Shown here: one piece after another, positions 35,257-46,904 of the stretch
Layout of the letters: every line of letters starts with the position of its first letter
How positions within the stretch are numbered: position 1 is the stretch's first letter
Source of the DNA: Hypsibius dujardini
Lineage: Eukaryota > Tardigrada > Eutardigrada > Parachela > Hypsibiidae
Direction: 5' to 3'
NCBI GenBank assembly: GCA_001579985.1
Contig: LRSR01002852.1
Location: forward strand, 1 to 64,000
DNA: 64,000 bases
Program-made: the position numbers and the translations under genes
The notes under the pieces: generated by a model
What the model was told of the DNA's origin: nothing
Seen by the model: only the letters and a program-made list of their open reading frames with translations
The model's database searches: none

Positions 35257-36136
35257 CAGAGCTCGTTTAGGGTCCTCCTTATAAATCGGAACCAGGACCC
35301 CTCATGTTAGATCCAGGGGTGGGCAAACGGGGCAAAATGACGGCTTATGCTACAAGTCCCCCTTCCCTTCCCCTATCTGTCCTCTGTTGCTTTTATATGA
35401 GTGCTGATCAAGGTCCCTTTGAATCATCATATTAGATTCTTTTGGAGGGCCTATTTTTCTTCAATCTTTTGGTGTAAAAACCCTGAGATTTGGAACATTA
35501 GTCAAATAAATGTTGTAGGAGGGAACATAATTTTGGCGCTTTGAGTTTTCTCTTCGCGCTCGCTCGGGCAATGTCCAATATTTAGGGTTTCAACTTTTCT
35601 GCGATGAGGAAACTAAAAGGATTTATAAAAATCAATACATATTTTAACGAGTTAGAGAACATTTGGTCAGTATCGGAAACACAAAAGGGGTGGAGACAAA
35701 AGGGGAAGGGGACTTGTAGGCTAAGCCGCAGAATGCATTTCTTCAATACTGAACCCGAAATTCGGCCTTTGATTCCTGATCGTGTCGGGGTTTGGAGGTC
35801 TCATTTCCAAGGCCCCGCCCCTTGGGATTTTTTGTTCAAATTTGAGGTTGGTGGAAGTAAAATATAGGTCCCTATCGATGAAAGTAAATGGGAGGTTTAA
35901 GACATTCAAGAACAGCTCAAAATTGATAGGGAAACTTACGTTTTTGAAATTTTTTGAAATCCCGGGGGCCTGGAAATCAGACCCCCAGCCCCCACATGTT
36001 TAAAAATGATCAAGAATTATAGGCCGAATTTTTGGGTTCAATGTTGAAGAAATGCATTTTGCCCCTTTGCCCGCCCCCTGGCCCTAACCATGAGGGGTCC
36101 AGGTTTCGACTTGTGAGAAGCCTAAACGAGCCTCTG
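35257..36136. mobile_element. Non-autonomous hAT-like foldback element (family A, copy 2)
   Basis: The ends CAGAGCTCGTTTAGGGTCC (left) and CAGAGGCTCGTTTAGG (right, read inward) are flanked by ATCGAAC on both sides, or by GATCGAAC if one shared base is counted, fitting a hAT-size duplication. The arms match copy 1 at 2139-2667 in order and sequence: the CCAGGACCCCTCATG block, GGGTGGGCAAA, a TGAACC..AAATTCGGCC block and CCCGGGGGCCTGGAAAT. It is longer than copy 1 because of a nested element at 35341-35728. No transposase frame. Confidence 0.8.
35341..35728. mobile_element. Second palindromic element nested in the family A copy
   Basis: It interrupts the left arm of the host element between GGGCAAAATG and AATGCATTTC. 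Its own ends are inverted: CGGCTTATGCTACAAGTCCC on the left and CGGCTTAGCCTACAAGTCCC on the right, read inward. A 4-bp repeat AATG may be its target duplication. Confidence 0.7.
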
Positions 36137-36526
36137 ATCGAACAAAGGCAAAGACATCTGCCATCGGAAAAACCATTATTTGATTGTATCAAGTGTAGGC
36201 AGTGCCCAAGTTACACACCGAACCACCGAACACTGCTCCTAGTCCTAGAAGAATCAGTTTCCAGGGTGGTCGAGTTCCCAAAACATTGCAAAACAGCTGC
36301 TGCAAACACGGGTTTTGCCTTGTTGTTCAACCTGTGAAACCGCGTCGATTAATTTTGTCAGTTGTTGTGGGATTACTAACCAAGATATAGCTGCAATCAT
36401 CCACGCACACACGCGAAAGTCTCCTTCTGTTTTCTCAAAAACAGCCGTTCGTTTTACAGTTTCGACACAAATAAGAGAACTAAAATACATAAGCCGAGTT
36501 GTAATATTTTTGACTTAATAAATAAA

Positions 36527-38991
36527 ATGAAGCCGTTATATTGGACGATTTTCCTTCTTGTTGCCATGCAACATGGAACAGTTCTTTCTCAGGCAGAGAC
36601 TGACGCGCCGACAACGAGCGGACCGTTGACGTTCGGCAAGGGCAACTACGAAAAGGTCGGAATTATGGAGGAGGAGACGCCCGAGTTCTCGGCCAAGTGC
36701 AACGACATCAAATGGGAGGACCGAGTGACGTGTGTGGACCCAACGGTGGGAGTGAGCGCTCACGATTGCTACAAGAAACTCGGCTGCTGCTACCGGACCA
36801 AGACGTGGAATAAGCGCCGGTACAGCGAATGCTTTCACAGCGACAAACCCAGCAACACCACCACCGCCTTTACTCCCTTCTCGACGTTTCCCACGTTTCG
36901 TACGTTTGAGACGTTCCCCACGTTCCCCACGTTCTCCCCATTCGGTACACACTATGTTAGGAATAAAATTTCACCCCGCTTGAAATTGAGTTTTGAGTTT
37001 TTTTTAATTAGTTCTAGAAAATGTTTTAGTTCGAAAAGCTTAATTTGAAAAAAAACAAGTTCGGTGATTTATATTACAAAGCAAACAATTACATTAAAAA
37101 AATTAAGTTTAATGTAATTATATGAATAATTTTTTACGACTCTGACAGAAACAACTTTGGGCGGTTAAAATCAGTACGTATAAAGTGAATTAATATATTA
37201 GAAAAACTTAGTTTAGTTTAGTCAAGTCAGCGGAAGTTGTTAACTGACGAATTATTCTATAAACAACTTTGCAATATAAAATAAATAAAAAACCTAAGCT
37301 GATTGCAAATTGAAAACCATCATTTTTTAACACTATTTAGCTACAATTTAAATAAATCACTAGCTAGGTTTTTGCAAGGCTAATTATGGAGTCCATATTT
37401 ACATATATTAAACTATGTTTATTTAATTTCTTTCTCAAATTCCTAACTTAGGTCGCTAACGTCAAATATAGGAAACAAGTATATAATTTTGATTTAAGAA
37501 ACTCGGTGAATAATAAACGCGAATGGACTTAGGCTTATACTTAATACGAATTGACCTAAAAATGATTTGTTGTGCCTGAAAATGAAGTCAACATAGAGGA
37601 AGGAATTTTTATCCTTTTTTTCAAGAAACATAAAGTTAAGTTAAAGTAACGGAGGTCAACTCTTCAGTAAAATGCTCTTAATTGATTTAAGAGCTATCTT
37701 TTTGGTCTATATACTGTAAACTAGGCACTTAGTTTATCTGTACATGAAGTTGATTGGCTTTTTCTGGCTTCAGTGTTTTTCTATTCAACTGTCATCCACA
37801 GGTACCACACTAACCTTAACACCGACAGCAACAACGGTTGCGCCTCCACAGTGCGGGCTAATCACTCCCGAATGTGGTGTGAACTGCGGAGATGGAAACA
37901 ATGTCACATGTAAAGCGTTAGGGTGTTGCTTCGAATCGCTAGCATTCGGGCCCTCGAGATGCTACTACCCTGATCAAACGCTTCCTGAGCCGGGCTGCCC
38001 GGTTTTCACGACGACCGCCGAGGCAACGACGAGTTCGACCACTGCGACAGTCACGACAGCAGGCACTACAACAGCAACGACGGAAACTCCGACCACCACA
38101 GCTCAAGTTCCCACCACTGATCTAACATCAACCGTTGTGCCAAATCCTGCCCTTGTTTCATCTTCAACTACCGTCCCAACAGTTGTTCTTTCCACTGTTT
38201 CAACACTTACAGATTCAACAAACGTTCCTTTTACTGTTCTAACAACTCGCAGTTCAACGAACGTTCCTTCTACTGTTCCATCAATAAGTGTTCCAACTGT
38301 TGTTCCCTCCAATATTTTGACAACCCCTAGTTCAACGAGTGGGCCTTCCACTGTTCCAGCAACGACTATTCCAATTACTGCATCTTCAGCTGTTCCATTA
38401 ACTATGGTTCCAACATCATCTGTTCCAACTACAACTGTTCCCATAACTTCCGCTCCGAAAACCACCGTTCCAATCATTGATTCTTCCGCTGTTGCCTTAA
38501 CCACCGTTCCAACAGCAACCGTCCGATCAACCGACACTTCGGCTGTTCCAGAAACCACCGTTTCAATAGAATCCGTTCCAACCCCGGCAAATACCGATCC
38601 AACCGTGTCGAGCAGTGCTGAAACCACCGTTTCAGCGACAGTTCCAAATACGAACAGCAGCAGTCCTGCGTCTGATTCCTCAACAAACGAGCGACAATGG
38701 TCTTCGACAGGAGATCCCCGCTCCACGCCTTCGACTGAGGAAAGCTCTCCGCCCGGTTTAACAAACGGAGCGACGGACATCACGGCGGCTAAGCAAACCA
38801 CTCGCGGTCGGATCACTTGGACCGGGACCTGGAAACGTTCAACGCGGGTGCCACGCCCAGCGACGGAAATTGCCGACCTAAACGGGCGCAGTCATAAAGG
38901 TTTTTCCAGGTCGTCTGAATCGAGTTCAAGTGAGGAATCCTACAGACACGGCTCCAAAGAGACAGAACAGCATCACCACGACCGAGACTAG
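36527..38991 (+). CDS. Secreted mucin-like protein with two trefoil (P-type) domains
   Basis: Two exons, 36527-36944 and 37802-38991, split by an 857-bp AT-rich intron, join in phase to 535 residues. Residues 1-21 are a signal peptide. The first P-type domain has six cysteines (58, 69, 81, 87, 88, 102) with the hallmark LGCCYR. A linker of TF-P-TF type repeats follows (about 118-138). The second P-type domain (157-193) has LGCCFE and at least one extra cysteine, with another at 205. Residues from about 209 to 500 are Thr/Ser/Pro-rich with recurring TTVP, STVP and SAVP units, a likely mucin-type O-glycosylated region. The tail is basic and Ser-rich with RSSESSSSEESYR. Trefoil proteins with mucin stretches protect epithelia and act in mucus. 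The exact orthologue is not recognised. Confidence 0.85.
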
Positions 38992-39287
38992 ATTGTACTG
39001 AGTACACGTCTTCACTTCACAGACCAATCCTTAATTGCATTTTTGAAACAGACGCGGTCAGAGCTCACTTGGTATGGTTTTGAGGAGGGAATCCAGAACG
39101 ACTCCCCTTTATGTTTTTTAATAGAGTTATAAATTTGATGATTTTAAACATTTGTTTCATCGGTCACGTACTGAAAACTTTTTTAGGCATTATTTCAAAG
39201 TTGGGCAAAACACCCGAAGGTTCAATGTTTCCTGATTTGACTGTAAAAACGTCAAGCCACACCCCCTATACACATGTGTACGTAAAT

Positions 39288-41184
39288 TCATTTAAATTCT
39301 GAGCACGTTCGACGGGGGATTCCGACACCGTACGGGCTCAAGTGGTAGATCAAATACTCCAGCGCGTACATGTCATACAAGCCGGTGTAATGGAATGAAA
39401 TGGCCGTGTCGGAGCAGCACTCGAGGTAGTCCTTCTCGGGGTACTTCAAATACGTGGTGTACCACCACGTCTGTAATCATGCGTAAAATAAATGGTACAG
39501 ACTTTGCACAAAACCCGCGCCAAATCAATGCCACATTAGTATAATAGAACAGATAAACAAACAGACACACACACACACACACACACAGACGGCTCATGCA
39601 GCCGCATACCTTATTGTGGGCTGTGGGCGACATGTGCTTCGCTGGCTGTAAGGCGAAGAACCGACCGCGACCCAGGCCGTCACGGCTGTCCATCGCCTTC
39701 ACACCGACCGAGTACAGACATTTGCCAGCCTCAGTATCTTCCGCACCAGCGTTGTCTTTCCTACAGGCCGTGTTGTTCTTTTCTAGGCCCTGCTCTATAA
39801 AGCGTCGCAAGGCTTCGCGACTCAGGACGTAGCCTGCTCCGCCCGACATGTACCCTGTGATTTATATAAACATAAAAAAGTTACACCGTTAGTATGGTGC
39901 CTTTTTTCAAAAAAAAACACATAAAAAGCACCGTGAAATCAACTCCCACTTCTTGAACAGGAATTTATGCTAAACTAAGTGGAGAACATTTGCCCGTTTA
40001 TTTCAAGCTTATTCATTGCTATTTATATTTAAAGTAGGTTTTTATGCCGCTTCTGTTTTCGAACCTTGCGGAGTGACGGGCTTGAATTGCAGGCCGAAAT
40101 ACACCGGATCATTGGTTGAATAGTTTGACAACATATACCGGAGATTCTCCACGACCACAAAAGTGTCATCGTCCGCCTTTATGAACCAGTCATATTTGTC
40201 CAGCGATGTGTTATAGGCATACCTAAACGCATTCATTATGTCAAGTGAATGTTACAAATGAGATCGCAACTAACTGTGTGAAACCCAGTTAGAAACTAAA
40301 TTATTGTAATAACGTATATAAATAATATAGATATAGATACATGCATACCTATTCCAATCTGGAAAATATGTACGAAAATCAATAATATGAAGAAGAGTAA
40401 AAGACAACATTATGATACGAAATCCAATACATAGAAATCAATATTTCAATGTCAACTCGCCCAACTAATGTTGGTTAATTTATTTATGACTTTGGTTCAA
40501 CTTGTTTAGCAAGAAATTTTTTCGAACGATGCCCTTCCAAATTCGACTTGAAATCAATTGGCAATATAGCAGACTCATTTTTGGAGATCGGGGGCGGAGC
40601 TTCAAATTCTGCAAAATAAGATATTTTTCACATCCTGACGGATGAAAGGTATTTTCCAAACCATCATAATTATAGCTCTATCGAAAAACATAATTTAACA
40701 AGATTGGGCGTGAACGGATAAAAATATAAAAAACAACCAGACTCTCATACCGAAATCCGAATTTTGTCTTGCCCCACAAAACCTTTCGACCCTCTCCGAC
40801 CGTCGCGTTTATAGCCGGGAGTGTCGGGTCATCCTTCGAACTGATAAAGACATAACCGTTGCACCGTTTCGCCCAGGTCGCCTTCACAGCCAATGCTTGG
40901 AGATGATTTTTCGGAGAGGTCAAAATCCAGCAGAAAATGCGAACTTTTTGATAGAGAACTTGCGCCTTCGTTTGCAAGACTGCGGGCCTCTTACGGAACA
41001 GTTTTTCGTTGAAATAATGTTCCGATTGGATGAACGGGGCATCTTGTAGCTTGAAAGTTGGAGGTGAGCTTTCGTGCAAGAGGCTGCCCTGGCGAACGCT
41101 GTTGAAAAGGAACGAGCTCATGAAGAAGCCCAACAGGAAAGCAATGAGAATTTGGCAGTTGAGGACCAATGCCCGGGTCTTCAT
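39288..41184 (-). CDS. C1GALT1: Core-1 beta-1,3-galactosyltransferase, copy A
   Basis: Four minus-strand exons, 40751-41184, 40065-40222, 39610-39854 and 39288-39470, give 339 residues in phase. It is a type II Golgi membrane enzyme: a short cytosolic tail, a hydrophobic anchor at about 8-27 ([20 protein letters not shown]), a stem, then the catalytic domain. Visible family blocks are [31 protein letters not shown], the metal-binding ADDDT (DDD 162-164), [45 protein letters not shown] and a C-terminal [11 protein letters not shown]. The enzyme adds galactose to GalNAc on Ser/Thr, making core-1 O-glycans. It ends 297 bp from the mucin-like gene, tail-to-tail. Intron 3 has an (AC)n run. Confidence 0.93.
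40550..40612 (+). repeat. Single arm of palindromic repeat family D
   Basis: CAATTGGCAATATAGCAGAC followed by TTGGAGATCGGGGGCGGAGC, strongly similar to 34779-34840. It lies in intron 1 of galactosyltransferase copy A. Confidence 0.6.
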
Positions 41185-42677
41185 GTCTGTGCATGCCCAA
41201 ATGATGACTTAATGTCCGTGTGCAAAGGCCTGGTGTCAAATGGAGACTGAAACGAGATAAGCGGCTTAATGCCGCGCAAGTTTTGATTTTGCCAGAATTA
41301 CCGCACAAGAAAGCGCAAACAGGACAGATCGTGACGTAGCACCACAAGGTTTTTTTCTTCTTTTATCATTTTCAAAAACAATCGCATTTTTACATTTTTT
41401 TATTGGCAAAAGTATTGCAGCATATGAATGTCGGATTTACTTTCGATTTTTTTAACTCAAATTTGTCGTCAATTACAATGATCGAAACGATCGCCGCCGC
41501 TGGTGCGCGGCATTAAATACTTTAACGTCGTATCGGTTACGGCGGTGTTACGGTACATATGAAGGTCGCAATTGGTTTACCAGGTTTGATCTGTACTAGA
41601 AAAATTTATGTCTGGCGCGTATGTCCTTGAAACTGCAGGAAGTTTCGTAGCAGGTAAATCTTGTTTCCGGCACGTTGCTACTTGGCTTTTCATGTGGTCA
41701 GCGACATTCGCATGCAATACTTGTGTCGAGTGAGACCAACGTTTCAGGCGCCGCATTTCTATCACTTCACTATTACCTCACCATCAGGCCATCGTCTCAC
41801 TGTCTTTGTTCTGTCCCTCCGTGAATCCTCCAGTCACAATTTGCCCCTTTGGGTCCGAATATTGTCGCGGGCATTGACGTCGTACACACACACATCTGCC
41901 TTCACTCAGGCATCGCTACCCTAAATAGCCTGCACTGACCACAGGAAATGGAGTTACCCTTCTGTGCCACTGGTGCAGTATCATCTACAATACAACTCGT
42001 ATGGTCAAGATACGCCCTATTTTAGTCCAGTTAACTATTTTGTACTTATATGTATAGATGTTCTATTGTTCTTACTGGTTCTTCGTGGCTGAACCGCCAC
42101 TCGTCAGTCTGGTTCTTTTCCTATTTGCATATACTACATTTATACTTTGGTTTCTCGTGTTGTGCTACTACATAAGGTCGCTGCTGCTAAGTTTCAGTAC
42201 AGTAGGAACCGTTTAGATATAGTATAGTACAGTAGTAGTAGTAATAGTGATTGTCCGTATCAGTATGTAAGTTCTTATTTTTCCCATCTTCTCTGGAGTC
42301 TCTGTCCGCATCCGATGAGTGCTATTCCATCAACCGCTACACATACAACCACAATTACGAGTAGGCGTAACAATAGCACTCTGTTACACCATCCGATTCA
42401 ATTAACAGATAAGCGTCGTCCCTTCATGCAACCTCTACATTCAAATCACGAATGTAAGACACATTCTTCAAACACCAAACAACTAACAAAAGAGATCACA
42501 TCGAACATGGAAGCTGTCCTTCCTGGTTTTCGTCACTGCTTGCTACTTATGAATCTTGATTAAAAAATGCATTTCGTTGTCAATATTTGAGGATGGAAAA
42601 CGCTGTAGCGTAATAAGAATCTTCGAAGGTCAATCATCAACAAACAAGTCAAAATATTCCCCCTCCCCTCCAGTCAC
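41185..42677. other. Gene-free spacer between galactosyltransferase copies A and B
   Basis: I recognise nothing in these 1.5 kb apart from the presumed promoter of copy A. Open frames are short and without motifs. Confidence 0.45.
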
Positions 42678-44095
42678 CTATCGGGAAAGCGGTTTGGCTC
42701 CGTACAGATTCAAGTGGTAGATCAAATACTCCAGCACGTACATGGTAATCTCATCGGCATAGTGAAAAGAGCCTTGTCCGAGCAGCACTCAAAGAGATCC
42801 TTCTCCGGATACTTTAAGAATTGTGGATACCACCACGACTAAAATATCCCAACCAAATTAAGTATGAAACTTTGTCACTTCGCCCGTTCGCCGGAAGTCA
42901 CACAACAGACAGGGATACCTTGTTATTATGACCCGGCTGCACGTGAGTGTGCGGTTGGAAGGGCAGAAAGCGGCCCCGTCCTAGTTCATCCCGACTGTCC
43001 ATCGCAACGACCCCAACTTTCACCAAGCAAGCACCCGCCTCCCTGTCTTCGTACCCGGTGTTCTCCTGTCGGCATGTATTTTTATTCAGTCCATTCTCAA
43101 TGAATCGACGAAGGGCTTCACGACTTAAAACATATTCAGCGCCTCTAGACATGTACCCTGCAAAATGGAGAATGCCATAAAGCCTGTTGGGCAGACAATC
43201 AATGATTTACAGGTAAAATCAAGACCGGCACCATGTAAGCCAAACGACGCGTGAATAGAACGGACCGGACAGACAAGCAGGCAGACAGACAGACAGGCAA
43301 ACAGGTAGAAAAGTTTTGAGTAGTATGCCTAGACCTGCCAAACCTCGGAATCCAAACGGTTCGAATTGACAACCCAAGTAGACTGGGTCCAGCAAGGAAT
43401 AATTGGACAACAAAAGTCGTAGATTCTCCACAATAACGTAAGTATCATCATCGGCCTTGAAAAACCAGTCATAACTGTCCAGATATTATATGCTTGCCTA
43501 ACAAAAGGAGCATTTTGGAAAGCCATCATGTTGTCCCAGTTTGTTTACGCACAAATTAGAAATATAAAAACCTCACATTGAGTAAGGATATACCTGAAAC
43601 CGGCCTTCGTTTTGCCCCACAATTTTCCTCTCCCTTCACCAATCATCGCATCAACTGCCGGCAACGTTGGATCATCCTCCGAGCTGATAAAGACATAACC
43701 GTCGCACCGTTTCGCCCAGGTCGCCTTGACGGCCTTTGCCTTGGCTAACTGCTCTGGTGACGTCCTAATCCAGCAGAAATCCGTAGCTGTTCGACAGTCC
43801 GATTAGGGGATGAAAAGCTCCAGCTGTTCTTTACGCCTGGAACGCCATTCGCCGTGAGAGGTATGGATGGTATCTGCCTTGAAATGGTAACACGATTACC
43901 TTCCACCAAAGTCGGGAGTGCAGCTTTCCAGTGATGGGAACTCTGCTGGTCGACAGCTGTCTGGTGAAAAACGACTTGGGACGTGATGGAATCTATCCCC
44001 AATGTCTGCAACCGCTTGTGGATGAGCAGGCTCACGAGGGCGCCGATAAGGAGACATGTCTGTCTGAGATACCGCGGACACTCATGTTCCTTTTG
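42678..44095 (-). pseudogene. Dead core-1 galactosyltransferase, copy B
   Basis: The four-exon structure of copies A and C is preserved, with third exon 42919-43157 open and 239 bp long exactly as in copy C ([28 protein letters not shown]). Three reading-frame breaks are visible. One base is missing near 43777, where the relatives read RIFCWI. One base is missing near 43485, just before YDWFFKADDDTYVIVENL. The frame also shifts near 42760, after ECCSD, leading to an early stop. The N terminus near 44095 no longer gives a clean membrane anchor in frame. Splice sites still look normal, so inactivation may be recent, or the copy is transcribed without making enzyme. Confidence 0.8.
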
Positions 44096-44977
44096 CTGAT
44101 GATGGCCTTGGGCGAGAGCGTGCAGTGTGGGCAGAGAATCGTAAACCATTTAATTAATGGTACTACCTCATTATCACTATAATTTTGTTGAACTCAAACA
44201 GAATTAAAATAATTTTCATTTTTTCTCTGCGGTCTGACTCCGCGCTTGTTAGCACATGGTACTTTCACTATATCATATGAGGCTGGCTCGCTGCTCCGAT
44301 CGAAGAAGTTCTCGCGTAAATGGTAGCTTAGCTGCTCTATCTGAAAGTTAAGATCTCATCTGATAAGATCTCATCATCCAAAAAACTCACTGAGTATATA
44401 TTGCGGTCCTTCACCCCGTCTACCGAAGAAAACTGCTCTAGTAACTCATAAATGTATCAATACAATGTATGTACACAATTTTATACATATATGTATATAT
44501 ATATACGATATATATATACGATATTCTATTAGCAATTAATCGGGTCCTCAAGAAGAGATGTACAAGTATATGGAACGCCCGCTGTGTCAAAAGGCTTTTG
44601 AATTTTCGCTCAGTAAAATATTTTATGCTCAATAGTTTCACTGAGCAACAATCAATTTAATTAGTTAACAATGATTAATTATTGTCGTAGTGAGTTGTCA
44701 GAGCTTCGCCGATGAAATCAATTTTGCCAATCATTAGTGATATTGAATTATAAGAAAAACTTAATACTTTCTGAAATTCCCTTCTGGAAATCGCCCAGTC
44801 GATTCAGTGTTCAAGTGCTTCACACGACTTTAAACATTAGCATGGGCCTTGCATCACTTTTTGGCACTGGAGGGACTATGACTAGGCGGGAACAGGTTAT
44901 ATACTTTTTGGAATAACAAATAACGTGCCTTCCAGTGACTGACCTATATGAGCAGAGATGCTGCGCAGCTGAGCTCA

Positions 44978-46421
44978 CGATAATACGATAGCCGGTGAAA
45001 TATATTTACTAAAAGAAAGGTACGCGCACAGAGTTACGTTAGCGGAAATATAATTGACTGCCAAAATAAAGACCACGAGGAATTCATACTCGGCCATCCG
45101 GATCCGATGGCTGTGGATAGCCGCAACCTCGAGCGTGGGCGTTGGTGGCGGGATTGGAACGGAATTGTTATCAACAATAACTGCGTTCTCAGGGGTGCCG
45201 TGCGGCACGCACAAAAGCATAAGCAAAACCTTGAAGAACTCCATACTGAATGGATGTGAACGAAAATTAAAAGATGGGATTGATAGTGACAATGTCAAAC
45301 ATAGAGGACTTCAAAAAATTAAATGAGCTCATGCCCGTCCCTTGCTCCAGAAACTCCTTCATCGGGGTGGGGAAAAAAATAATGAAAATCCGATTGGAAT
45401 CGGTGCTTATGCCAACTGCCGTGCAGCCGTTGGCGCCCCCACACTGATGCATTGTACCTGACTCCTCCCCCTTTTTGATCTTTTTGTTTTACTATATCAC
45501 AATTTGAAATATTTTTAAACTTGTAATTAAAAACCTATATTACAGTACTATAATTTCAAAATTTCAACACTTTTTCACGAAACATCTCATTTTGTAGCAA
45601 TTTTGCGTAGAATTGGAATACGCAAACGGTGCACGTTTCAACGAGTAATAAAAAAAATTGAGATTAGAAGATAAATTACTCGCGGAAGGCAGCGTATGAT
45701 TGCTGATATTTGATTGTGTGATAGATGAGTCCGATGGGTAATGCAGTTTTTGTTATCATTTTTGAGTGTTTTTGCTTCTTTTTTTTATCATATATTTAAT
45801 CAAATGAAAATGTTCCATCCGCGACTACAGCCGTCGAGGGGTGTTCTGAATTTAGGAAGGACCGATTTACATTGAAATCTGTTCGCACAGACTGCGGATC
45901 CCACAAACACGGGAAAAGGCGGCGAATCGATTTTCAGGTAACTTTACTTTAAAGCCCTTCGTTTGATTGGCTGATTGGTGGAGTTTGGTTTAAACGTTGC
46001 AGCGGTTGATTGATTACTGTCTTCATTGGAATGCTGAGTTTTTCATATCATCGCCCGGCCTAAAGATCGACATATTAATTGTTGACATTCCACAAATTAT
46101 TTTTTGTCAATGAGGTAATTCTGTCCTTTTGTGTGGGTTTCATAAAGATCCATGGAGAAAAGAGCGCTTACTTCGAGCCGGAGACGATGCCACCGATGAG
46201 TTTTCTGTCCGCCCTTCCACCGTGTTCTGTGGCTGTTTAACCATTTTTTATCACCGCTTTTTCATTAGTTTTCACCTCGTCTTCCTGTGGTATGCGCCCT
46301 AATAAAAAAATTCCTCCGGTTATCTTCATTTTGGCGGTCAATTATGTTTTCGCTAACGTAGCTCCGTGCGCGTATCTTTCTTTCAGTAAACAATATATTT
46401 CACCGGCTATCGTATTATCGT
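44978..46421. repeat. Inverted repeat pair, about 108-113 bp arms, 1.2 kb apart
   Basis: The left arm 44978-45085 and right arm 46309-46421 are about 85 percent identical inverted: CGATAATACGATAGCCGGTG, AAAGAAAGRTACGCGCAC, TACGTTAGCG, ATAATTGAC.GCCAAAAT. They could be the ends of a transposon or an inverted duplication. The interior holds short frames, including a minus-strand one beginning MEFFKVLLMLLCVPHGTPE (from 45243) that looks like a signal peptide and a frame with GANGCTAVGISTDSNR near 45400. I could not build a gene from them. Confidence 0.65.
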
Positions 46422-46551
46422 GTGCCAATCGACCAGCAGGTCAATTTTTCAGTATTTTTTCATGTGTCTGCTACGCTAGAGAATAGTATCACAGATGCTT
46501 CGAAAACCGAAAAATCGTGCCCGGGAGTATCACCAAATACAAGCGTTTCTT

Positions 46552-46837
46552 TCACGTCTGCACGGATGTGCCAACACCATAGGGATTCAAATGGTAAATT
46601 AAATATTCCAGTGCATACATATTGACTTCGCTTGTGTAATGGAATGAAATTGCCGTGTCGGAGCAGCAGTCTAAGAGATCTTTCTCCGGGTATTTCAGAT
46701 ACTGTGGATACCACCATGTCTGCAACCCAGAAAGTACAGTGATAGAAGTAGTGACCGACAGACCAACCAACGCTTCGGACAATGGACGGACTGATAGACG
46801 GACAGATAGACAGACAAATAGATAGATAGACAGACAA

Positions 46838-46904
<67 letters not shown>

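Noticed and set aside
37744-37801. Separate gene starting MKLIGFFWL just before the second trefoil exon
   Set aside because: The acceptor at 37801/37802 joins exon 1 at 36944 in exact phase, and both parts carry trefoil domains. The hydrophobic start could still be an alternative promoter product, but the evidence favours one gene.
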